From: Gp6-AA40 sp032156805 | GTDB taxonomy: Bacteria; Acidobacteriota; Vicinamibacteria; Vicinamibacterales; UBA2999 | Reading direction: 5' to 3' | Assembly (NCBI GenBank): GCA_032156805.1 | Contig: JALDXQ010000346.1 | Coordinates: 1 to 5,099, forward strand | DNA length: 5,099 nt | Shown: positions 1 through 5,099 of the stretch, one piece after another | Numbering within the stretch: position 1 is the stretch's first letter | How the letters are laid out: every line of letters begins with the position of its first letter | Translations under genes and position numbers: made by a program | The notes under the pieces: model-generated | Told to the model about the DNA's origin: nothing | Databases searched by the model: none | What the model saw: the letters and a program-made list of their open reading frames with translations, nothing else

Positions 1-292
1 CGCTCTTGGAAATGTCGCCGTGGCCGGTGAGAAAGACGATCGGCAGCGGATCGTCCGCCGTCATCAATCGTTCCTGCAGGTCCAGGCCACTCGACCCGGG
101 CAGGCGAAGGTCGAGCACGATACAACCGCCCCCCGACGGCGGATCGACGAGGAACTCCTCGCCGGTTGCGTATGCACGCACGGTGTAGCCGGCGTGCTTG
201 AGGAGTCGGGACGATGCAGTTCGGATCGATTCATCGTCCTCGATCACGTGGACGACGACTGAGTCGGCAAGCGTGGACTCAATCAGTGCCAT
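1..292 (-). CDS. FixJ-like response regulator, N-terminal receiver domain (3' end beyond the window)
   Basis: This is the N-terminal half of a two-component response regulator; 97 codons are visible and the rest lies beyond the left edge. After a short leader of about 12 residues it shows the standard receiver layout: a beta-1 strand followed by the acidic cluster E18-D19-D20, the motif IVLDLRLPGSSGLDLQ with D61 as likely phospho-acceptor, and IVFLTGHGDIS with T89 as the conserved Thr/Ser switch residue. The LDLRLPG and FLTGHGDI signatures are typical of the FixJ/NodW/TodT group, which usually carry a LuxR-type HTH output domain; that domain, and the conserved lysine after beta-5, are not visible. 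ATG at 292 is used because it is the only in-frame ATG ahead of the receiver core, though no Shine-Dalgarno sequence precedes it. No histidine kinase is visible, so the signal is unknown. Receiver identity is secure; the output domain is inferred from the family. Confidence 0.9.
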   Translation of the reverse strand, partial: MALIESTLADSVVVHVIEDDESIRTASSRLLKHAGYTVRAYATGEEFLVDPPSGGGCIVLDLRLPGSSGLDLQERLMTADDPLPIVFLTGHGDISKS

Positions 293-304
293 GTGGCGCC
301 GTGT

Positions 305-320
305 TGCACCGCGCGTGCCA
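305..320 (-). promoter_or_regulatory. Candidate sigma-54 (-24/-12) promoter element for the response regulator
   Basis: Read on the minus strand, the sequence is TGGCACGCGCGGTGCA. Against the RpoN consensus TGGCAC-N5-TTGCA it differs only at the first T of the -12 box, and it keeps the GG and GC dinucleotides at the right spacing. Transcription would be predicted to start near 294, only two bases before the ATG at 292, giving an almost leaderless mRNA. The same bases form a short inverted repeat (GCAC/GTGC), so chance or a protein-binding palindrome are real alternatives. No enhancer-binding activator gene is visible. Confidence 0.35.
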
Positions 321-473
321 CGATAATTCGTCGTTACCTTGAAATTACTGCGATTTTCTGCACTCTGCCCGGCTCTTCAATGTGACGACCGGCCGCGGGT
401 CACTGGCGGCCGCGATATACCGTGACGCCGAAAAGCCTCGGCGCTGGATGCGCGGCAGACCCTATTCGATGCC

Positions 474-1394
474 TCATCGGACGAACTCCAGTGCCAGCTC
501 CGCCCAGGGCACCTCGTCGTAGAAAAGCAGAGCAACAAACATCGCGGTGTAGGCGCGCCCCAGCCAGACGTCTCGAGGCGCGAGCTGCGCGAGGCCCATG
601 ACGAGCAACAGCCAGCCAAACCCCGCGACCGGCGCGAACGCGTACGTGATGCCGCAGAACGACAGCAGCGTCGCATGCCGCAACATGAGCGAGATTCTGG
701 TCGCCGGCGCCATCATCGACACGGCCACGACTGCCTCGAGAGCGAGGATTCCGAAGGTCGAGACGCTGGCCAGCATCCGGAGGCGGGCTGGCTCGTGAAC
801 GAGCGGTGGGTCCAGCAACTCGGCGCCGTTCGGGAGAGGAACCAGGGCCTCGCGGTTTTCGTCGAGTTGCGACTGGGAGAGCCCTCCAACCAGCTGGGTC
901 ACGGCGTCGAATCGTGGGTCGGTGAGCAGCGTGACTCGGAAGAAGCGTCCGTCGAGAAAGTCCGGAGAGAGAACGGCCTTCCACAGCACCGCGAAAGTGA
1001 ACGCGAAACCGACCAGCCATCGACTCGCGAAGGCGAGTGTTCCCGGCGCATCAGCGGTGCGAAGGGTCAACGCAATGGCGAACGACCAGTAGCAGAGGAG
1101 ATAGATATGGTTGTCGGCCAGCGGCCAGTCGCTGGCTATGCGGATCGCGATCAACAGGCTGACGCCGCCCCACACGAGCGGATGTCGCAGCGCACGCGGA
1201 ACGATCAGCACGACGATCGCCGCCGCGAGGATTACGGGACGGACAAACCAGGGGCCCATCGGGCGGAGCAGAAGAGCGATCGCGGTGAGACGCAGGGCGA
1301 CATCGACGTACCAGTACGTGTCAGAGACCGGCACGTGGATCGGGGCGCGTGCGGCAACGGTGGGAGTGACGGAAACGCGGCCACACCTACACAC
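474..1394 (-). CDS. Multi-pass membrane protein of unknown function (possible distant HTTM/gamma-carboxylase-like protein)
   Basis: The predicted protein has 306 residues and is largely hydrophobic. Likely membrane segments lie near residues 30-50, 50-68, 72-88, 96-112, 124-142, 206-228, 240-270 and 279-294, which suggests seven to nine helices in the inner membrane. A polar stretch at about 143-205 contains a distinctive SPDFLDGRFFR motif (143-153) and probably forms a loop outside the bilayer. Another notable motif is ADNHIYLL at 93-100. The pattern of helices around a 'K..LSPDFLDGRFF' element recalls HTTM/vitamin-K gamma-carboxylase-like and related uncharacterised membrane proteins, but this is only a resemblance and I do not assign a function. 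The start is uncertain: GTG at 1394 is the longest option and has a weak GGCGGA upstream, but the first 20 residues look unlike a membrane-protein N-terminus. GTG at 1334 (codon 21) or ATG at 1259 (codon 46) are alternatives. TGA stop at 474-476. Confidence 0.7.
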   Translation of the reverse strand: MCRCGRVSVTPTVAARAPIHVPVSDTYWYVDVALRLTAIALLLRPMGPWFVRPVILAAAIVVLIVPRALRHPLVWGGVSLLIAIRIASDWPLADNHIYLLCYWSFAIALTLRTADAPGTLAFASRWLVGFAFTFAVLWKAVLSPDFLDGRFFRVTLLTDPRFDAVTQLVGGLSQSQLDENREALVPLPNGAELLDPPLVHEPARLRMLASVSTFGILALEAVVAVSMMAPATRISLMLRHATLLSFCGITYAFAPVAGFGWLLLVMGLAQLAPRDVWLGRAYTAMFVALLFYDEVPWAELALEFVR

Positions 1395-1584
1395 TCATCC
1401 GCCGGCCCGACGGGATGACGGACCTTGACGCTGTCGTGGTGCGCGACGGCAAGAACATCAAGGGGCGGCTGCTCGGTTCGTGCTTGGGTTCTTCGGCGAG
1501 CGCGTCCTGCGCAAGGAAATGGCAAAGACGATCAAGGCGATCGACGCTCGGAACGGCGGGTCGAGGGTGGCGAAGCTCGCCTGA
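1385..1584 (+). pseudogene. Frameshifted C-terminal remnant of an unidentified gene
   Basis: Two adjacent plus-strand frames read as one protein tail. The first, from about 1385, gives TYTLIRRPDGMTDLDAVVVR and then DGKNIKGRLLG, ending near 1477. The second, from 1477, gives FVLGFFGERVLRKEMAKTIK and then AIDARNGGSRVAKLA, with a TGA at 1582-1584. Adding one base in 'ggttcg' at about 1475-1480 (for example GGT TTC) would join them, so a 1-nt deletion is the simplest reading. The amphipathic Lys/Arg-rich helix and good codon quality suggest formerly coding DNA. The tail faintly recalls C-termini of SRPBCC/polyketide-cyclase-like proteins, but I cannot confirm that. The 5' part is missing: in this frame a stop sits at 1367-1369, and the first bases overlap the start of the oppositely oriented membrane-protein gene. 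The 5' edge is arbitrary. A sequencing error is an alternative cause of the frameshift, but it would not explain the missing upstream part. Confidence 0.45.
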
Positions 1585-1613
1585 ACCCGTAGCCGTCGTG
1601 AATCGATCGAGCG

Positions 1614-1637
1614 CCGCTGCCGCCAGTCAGGCAGTGG
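1614..1637 (+). other. Imperfect hairpin after the gene remnant, possible weak terminator
   Basis: CCGCTGCC (1614-1621) pairs with GGCAGTGG (1630-1637) over 8 bp including one G-U pair, around an 8-base loop. It lies 29 bases after the remnant's stop codon, where a terminator would be expected, but no T-run follows, so intrinsic termination is doubtful. Confidence 0.25.
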
Positions 1638-1740
1638 TGTGACCTCAATCGGGTCGTGGTGCGAGCTTCCCTCTGACCGCCGCTGGTAGAGCTTGTTCTC
1701 GCCGGTCTGACCGCTCCACCCGACGAGCTGTTTACTCAGC

Positions 1741-1756
1741 CGATACCTAGGTATCG
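1741..1756. promoter_or_regulatory. Perfect 16-bp palindrome, candidate operator upstream of the RND efflux operon
   Basis: CGATACCTAGGTATCG equals its own reverse complement over all 16 bases. It sits about 205 bases upstream of the adaptor start, in the non-coding region before the pump genes. Uninterrupted palindromes of this size are typical of sites for homodimeric repressors such as TetR or MarR family proteins, which commonly control RND pumps. A poor -35-like TTTACT lies just upstream (1731-1736), so a bound protein could overlap a promoter. No cognate regulator gene is visible; the operator role is inferred from shape and place only. Confidence 0.4.
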
Positions 1757-1948
1757 ATCGAGACCATCGTCCAATGGATCGCCGTGTGCGTGAATGCTCG
1801 AATCATCGTGTCTGGTCGCCAACACAATTGAAGTGTTTTCGCCGTCACCGGACAATGATCGTACCCAGTGGGCAGCTTCTATCGGATCTACACTGAGGAC
1901 TTCCAGTCACGGCACGAAGGTGAACAAGAGTCTCACGTCGTGCGCCGA

Positions 1949-1954
1949 AAGGAG
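1949..1954 (+). promoter_or_regulatory. Shine-Dalgarno sequence that fixes the TTG start of the adaptor gene
   Basis: AAGGAG lies 8 bases before the TTG at 1963, an ideal distance. The nearby GTG at 1956 is out of frame and too close. The TTG choice also gives a complete lipoprotein signal peptide, so ribosome site and protein features agree. Confidence 0.8.
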
Positions 1955-1962
1955 CGTGAGGT

Positions 1963-3108
1963 TTGCGGCGTTCGCGACTGCTGTGGATCGTGCTCGCAAC
2001 CGCGGTCCTGAGTGGATGCCGCTCGGCTGCGGAGACCACTCCCCCGCCACCGCCCGCCGTCGTTGTCGCAGCACCGCTTGCGATCCGGATGGCGGAATGG
2101 GACGAATATACCGGCCGCTTCGAGCCGACTGATCGCGTGGATGTGCGCGCGCGAGTCGACGGATACGTCAGCTCCATCCATTTCCGCGACGGCGCCATCG
2201 TCAAGGCCGGCGACCTGCTGTTCGTGATCGATCCACGGCCGTACGAGGCCGTGCTCGAAGGCGCACGCGCCGACGTCGTGCGCGCGGAAACGCGGGTCGA
2301 ACTGGCGACCACGGACTTCACTCGCGGTGAGGAGATCTTCGCGATCAAGGGCATCAGCCAGGAGGAGTTCGACCAGCGAACTCAGGCGAAGAAAGAAGCT
2401 GAAGCTGCCCTGGTCGTCGCGAGAGCGGCCGAGCGCGCCGCCGCGTTGAACGTCGAGTTCACGAGCGTGCGCGCCCCGATGAGCGGGCGCATCTCCGAGA
2501 ACTTCGTCAGCGTGGGCAACCTCGTGTCCGGCGGCCAGGCCGGATCGACGTTGTTGACCACGATCGTGGCGATCGATCCGATCCAGTTCGTGTTCGACGC
2601 GAGCGAAGCGGACTACCTCAAATACAGCCGCTTGAACGTCAGAGGCGACCGGCGCAGCTCGCGCGACGCGCCCAACCCGGTCCGCATCCGCCTGCTCGAC
2701 GAGACGACGTTCACCCACACCGGCACCATGGACTTCGTCGACAACCGCCTGGACCCGGCGTCCGGGACGATACGCGGACGCGCCATCGTCCCCAATCCTG
2801 GCGGCTTTCTCACCCCGGGTCAGTTCGGCCGGCTGCAACTGCTCGGGTCGGGTGAATTCGAAGCGCTGCTCGTACCCGACAGCGCCATCCTGAGCGACCA
2901 GTCGCGTCGATTCGTGTGGACGCTGAACCAGGACAACGTCCCGGAGCAGCGCGTCATCGAGCCCGGCAACCTCGAACGCGGCTTGCGAGTCGTGCGCGCA
3001 GGTCTCGAGCGCGGCGATCGCATCGTCATCAACGGCATGCAGCGAGTGCGGCCGGGCGCCAAGGTCGCTCCGACGGAAGGAAAGATCGAGCCACCTGCCG
3101 GAAGTTGA
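1963..3108 (+). CDS. RND efflux periplasmic adaptor (membrane fusion lipoprotein), MexE/OqxA-like
   Basis: This 381-residue protein is the periplasmic adaptor that links an RND pump to an outer-membrane channel. It starts at TTG and opens with a lipoprotein signal: basic MRRSR, a hydrophobic core, and the lipobox LSGC with C19 as lipidation site, followed by a proline-rich linker (26-31). The body follows the AcrA/MexA order: first lipoyl half-motif at about 55-92 (RVDVRARVDGYVSSIHF, then DGAIVKAGDLLFVIDPRPYE), alpha-helical hairpin at about 93-162, second lipoyl half at about 166-203 (VRAPMSGRIS, VGNLVSGG), beta-barrel at about 204-290, and membrane-proximal domain to about 375 (LLVPDSAI, RVIEPGNLERGLRVVRAGLERGDRIVINGMQRVRPGAKV). 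The AEWDEYTGRFE segment near the N-terminus points to the MexE/OqxA branch. Length is normal for the family. The permease gene starts 7 bases after the stop, so the two are co-transcribed. Substrates cannot be read from the sequence. Confidence 0.95.
   Translation: MRRSRLLWIVLATAVLSGCRSAAETTPPPPPAVVVAAPLAIRMAEWDEYTGRFEPTDRVDVRARVDGYVSSIHFRDGAIVKAGDLLFVIDPRPYEAVLEGARADVVRAETRVELATTDFTRGEEIFAIKGISQEEFDQRTQAKKEAEAALVVARAAERAAALNVEFTSVRAPMSGRISENFVSVGNLVSGGQAGSTLLTTIVAIDPIQFVFDASEADYLKYSRLNVRGDRRSSRDAPNPVRIRLLDETTFTHTGTMDFVDNRLDPASGTIRGRAIVPNPGGFLTPGQFGRLQLLGSGEFEALLVPDSAILSDQSRRFVWTLNQDNVPEQRVIEPGNLERGLRVVRAGLERGDRIVINGMQRVRPGAKVAPTEGKIEPPAGS
3100..3104 (+). promoter_or_regulatory. Weak ribosome-binding site of the RND permease gene
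   Basis: GGAAG lies within the last codons of the adaptor gene, 11 bases before the permease ATG. The spacing is a little long, so translation may partly depend on ribosomes finishing the adaptor gene 7 bases upstream. Confidence 0.45.
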
Positions 3109-3115
3109 ACCAGCC

Positions 3116-5099
3116 ATGGGATTCTCGAAGCTGTTCATCGACAGGCCGATCCTCGCGTGCGTGATCTCCGTGATGATCATGCTGGTCGGTGGTGTCGCCT
3201 ATTTCGCCCTGCCTGTTTCCCAATACCCCGAGGTCGCTCCCCCCAGCATCACGGTGACCGCGAGTTACCCCGGAGCGAATGCCGAGACGGCCGCGGCCAC
3301 GGTGGCGGCGCCCCTCGAGCAGGAGATCAACGGCGTCGAGGGGATGCTGTATCTCTCCTCTCAATCGACCGCCGACGGCAGAACCACGATCACGGTCACG
3401 TTTTCGCTCGGGACCGATCTCGATCAGGCACAGGTCCTGGTACAGAACCGCGTCAACATCGCGCTGCCGCGGCTGCCCGAAGAAGTCCGCCGCCTCGGCG
3501 TCGTCACCAACAAGAACACGCCGGACATCTTGATGGTGGTGCACATCTATTCCCCGGATGGCTCGCGCGACCAGTTGTATCTCTCGAACTACACGCTGCT
3601 CAACATCCGCGACCGGATGGCGAGACTGGAGGGCGTCGGCGACCTTCGACTCTCCGGGGCGCGCGAGTACTCGATGCGCATCTGGCTCGATCCGAACCGG
3701 ATCTCGTCGCTCGGACTGACGGCAGGCGAGGTCGTTCAAGCCCTTCGGAGCCAGAACGTCCAGGTGGCAGGCGGCGTGCTCGATCGACAGCCCGCCACGC
3801 CACAGGGCGACTACGAGGTCGGCGTCCAACTGCTCGGGCGTCTCACGGATCCCGGACAGTTCGGAGATGTGCTGCTCAAGAGCGGCGCGGAGGGGAAGCT
3901 CGTGCGCGTCCGCGACATCGGGCGCATCGAACTCGGCGCAGTGGACTACTCGAACAACGCGTACCTCGACGACAAGCCTGCAGTGGCCATCCTCGTGTTC
4001 CAGCGTCCCGGCTCCAACGCGCTGGCGACGGCGCGGGAGATTCAGGACCAGATGGCGACTCTACGGTCGCAGTTTCCAAGAGGACTCGACTACGACGTCG
4101 TCTACAACCCCTCCGAGTTCATCGCCGAGTCGGTCAACGAGGTTCAGAAGACGATCTTCGAAGCGGCCATCCTCGTCGTGGTGGTCGTGGTGCTCTTCCT
4201 GCAGTCCTGGCGGGCGTCGCTGATTCCGCTGCTGGCGATTCCGGTGTCGCTCATCGGCACGTTCGCCGTGCTGAGTGCGTTCGGCTTCTCGTTGAACACC
4301 CTGTCGCTGTTCGGCCTCGTGCTCGCAATCGGCATCGTCGTCGATGATGCGATCGTGGTGGTGGAAGACGTCGAGCGCAATCTCGAGGAAGGGATGACGC
4401 CGCGGGATGCCGCGCACCACACGATGGAGGAAGTGGGCAGCGCGCTGGTCGCGATCGCGCTCGTGCTGTCAGCCGTCTTCGTTCCGACCGCCTTCATTCC
4501 CGGCATCTCGGGGCAGTTCTACCGCCAGTTCGCGTTGACCATCTCCTCAGCCACCGTGATCTCGTGCCTGGTGTCGTTGACGTTGTCTCCGGCGCTGGCG
4601 GCGCTGTTGTTACGGCCGCGATCCGCCCCGCCGCGGTCTGGCATCGGGGCGCTCGTCGGCGTGTTTTTCGGCGGGTTCAACGCCGGATTCAATCGTCTTG
4701 CGGACTTCTACGGCAAAGGCGTCGCCCGCATCGTTCGCGTGTCCGCGCTGGTACTTGTGGCGTACGGCGGCCTTCTGGTTCTGACCGGCTTTCAGTTCTG
4801 GCGCGCGCCCAGCGGCTTCATCCCGGCGCAGGACCAGGGCTACTTCATCACCATCGTACAGCTGCCGCCGGGTTCGTCGCTCGCACGCACCGACGCCGTG
4901 GTCCAGCGCGTGATCAAGGAGCTGCACTCGATTACGGGCGTGGAGCACACCGCCAGCTTCACCGGGTTCGACGCTGCCACGTCCACGAACGCCAGCAATG
5001 CCGCGGCCGTGTTCTTCACGGCAACGCCGTTCGCGGAGCGCGCGGCGCGCGGCGTCGACGGCGCAGCGGTGCTGCAAGCGGCGCGGGCGCGCCTGGCGG
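3116..5099 (+). CDS. RND (HAE-1 family) multidrug efflux permease, MexF/OqxB-like, N-terminal 661 residues
   Basis: This is the inner-membrane proton/drug antiporter of the system, a homotrimer that drives substrates from the periplasm or membrane into the exit channel. The frame stays open to the right edge and covers about 60% of the usual ~1,040 residues. It begins MGFSKLFIDRPILA, the usual cytoplasmic start before TM1 (12-32). A porter region follows (about 33-335, with VSQYPEVAPPSITVTASYPG and SLGTDLDQAQVLVQNRV). TM2 starts near 350, and TM4 holds the proton-relay pair D410-D411 in GIVVDDAIVVVEDVE, matching AcrB D407/D408. Then come AFIPGISGQFYRQFALT (459-475), a TM6-TM7 linker at about 500-540, and APSGFIPAQDQGYF opening the second periplasmic half. 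The NASNAAAVFF segment (625-634) fits the MexF/OqxB type. TM10 with the relay lysine is outside the window. ATG at 3116 is supported by the conserved N-terminus. An outer-membrane channel gene may follow downstream. Confidence 0.96.
   Translation, partial: MGFSKLFIDRPILACVISVMIMLVGGVAYFALPVSQYPEVAPPSITVTASYPGANAETAAATVAAPLEQEINGVEGMLYLSSQSTADGRTTITVTFSLGTDLDQAQVLVQNRVNIALPRLPEEVRRLGVVTNKNTPDILMVVHIYSPDGSRDQLYLSNYTLLNIRDRMARLEGVGDLRLSGAREYSMRIWLDPNRISSLGLTAGEVVQALRSQNVQVAGGVLDRQPATPQGDYEVGVQLLGRLTDPGQFGDVLLKSGAEGKLVRVRDIGRIELGAVDYSNNAYLDDKPAVAILVFQRPGSNALATAREIQDQMATLRSQFPRGLDYDVVYNPSEFIAESVNEVQKTIFEAAILVVVVVVLFLQSWRASLIPLLAIPVSLIGTFAVLSAFGFSLNTLSLFGLVLAIGIVVDDAIVVVEDVERNLEEGMTPRDAAHHTMEEVGSALVAIALVLSAVFVPTAFIPGISGQFYRQFALTISSATVISCLVSLTLSPALAALLLRPRSAPPRSGIGALVGVFFGGFNAGFNRLADFYGKGVARIVRVSALVLVAYGGLLVLTGFQFWRAPSGFIPAQDQGYFITIVQLPPGSSLARTDAVVQRVIKELHSITGVEHTASFTGFDAATSTNASNAAAVFFTATPFAERAARGVDGAAVLQAARARLA

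Larger units (their letters stand above)
1585..1962. other. Gene-free region upstream of the efflux operon
   Basis: About 380 bases carry no reading frame with convincing protein features; the short frames here lack recognisable motifs or ribosome-binding sites. The region holds an imperfect hairpin (1614-1637), a perfect 16-bp palindrome (1741-1756), a small AACAC/GTGTT inverted repeat (1821-1837) and the Shine-Dalgarno of the adaptor gene. It should contain the operon promoter. The only sigma-70-like boxes I can point to are poor: TTTACT at 1731-1736 with no good -10 at the right distance. No regulator gene is encoded here. Confidence 0.6.

Noticed and set aside
390..412. CGGCCGC/GCGGCCG inverted repeat between the two minus-strand genes, as a terminator of the membrane-protein gene
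   Set aside because: The stem is 7 bp with a 9-base loop, but no T-run follows on either strand, and GGCCGC-type repeats arise easily in GC-rich DNA.
400..1020. Minus-strand open frame of about 206 codons overlapping the membrane-protein gene in another frame
   Set aside because: It is Arg-rich, lacks any motif and is fully contained in the region of the better-supported frame ending at 474.
675..1418. Plus-strand open frame of about 247 codons opposite the membrane-protein gene
   Set aside because: The composition is highly polar and repetitive in Glu/Arg/Gly/Gln, as expected for the antisense of a hydrophobic membrane protein; there is no ribosome site.
1415..1642. A 75-residue small protein starting at ATG 1415
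   Set aside because: Only its first ~20 codons look protein-like. After about 1477 the good coding signal moves to the neighbouring frame and this frame turns into Ser/Arg-rich sequence, so it is better read as part of the frameshifted remnant.
1933..3180. Long minus-strand open frame (about 415 codons) antisense to the adaptor gene
   Set aside because: It is rich in Arg/His/Asp/Ala with no domain structure, a typical shadow of a GC-rich gene. The plus-strand adaptor has clear family motifs, a signal peptide and a ribosome site.
3157..4347. Long plus-strand open frame (about 396 codons) inside the permease gene
   Set aside because: It is an out-of-frame reading of the RND permease, dominated by Arg/Gly/Pro/His, with no recognisable motif.
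1..5099. CRISPR arrays, tRNA or rRNA genes, insertion-sequence ends, integrase or toxin-antitoxin genes
   Set aside because: No regularly spaced repeats, tRNA-like sequence, terminal inverted repeats with a transposase, or phage/defence protein motifs were seen on either strand.

Overview
The window is GC-rich bacterial DNA with a strong G/C third-position bias in its coding regions. The organism is Gram-negative: the main locus encodes a tripartite RND efflux system with a lipoprotein adaptor and an inner-membrane pump, which needs an outer membrane. The gene mix (a FixJ-type response regulator, a MexEF/OqxAB-like pump and an uncharacterised polytopic membrane protein) would suit a soil or environmental proteobacterium or an acidobacterium. 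Nothing here fixes the phylum.

Left part, minus strand. Bases 1-292 hold the N-terminal receiver domain of a FixJ/NarL-style response regulator that runs off the left edge. Just upstream of its start codon is a close match to a sigma-54 -24/-12 element. A 181-base gap follows, then a multi-pass membrane protein of about 300 residues (474-1394) that I cannot assign with confidence.

Middle, about 1385-1962. On the plus strand lies what looks like the last ~65 codons of a broken gene: two adjacent reading frames join into one plausible C-terminus if a single base was lost near 1476. Next come about 380 bases without a gene. They hold an imperfect hairpin, a perfect 16-bp palindrome (1741-1756) that is a candidate operator, and the leader of the efflux operon.

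Right part, plus strand. A TTG-started lipoprotein adaptor (1963-3108) is followed after 7 bases by an RND permease (3116 to the right edge, 661 codons seen of an expected ~1,040). The two are clearly an operon. They should form an inner-membrane/periplasm drug or solvent efflux pump together with a TolC-family outer-membrane channel, which is not in the window but often lies just downstream.

I see no convincing previously undescribed system. The items most worth a second look are the palindrome upstream of the pump, the frameshifted gene remnant, the sigma-54-like element almost touching a start codon, and the unassigned membrane protein.
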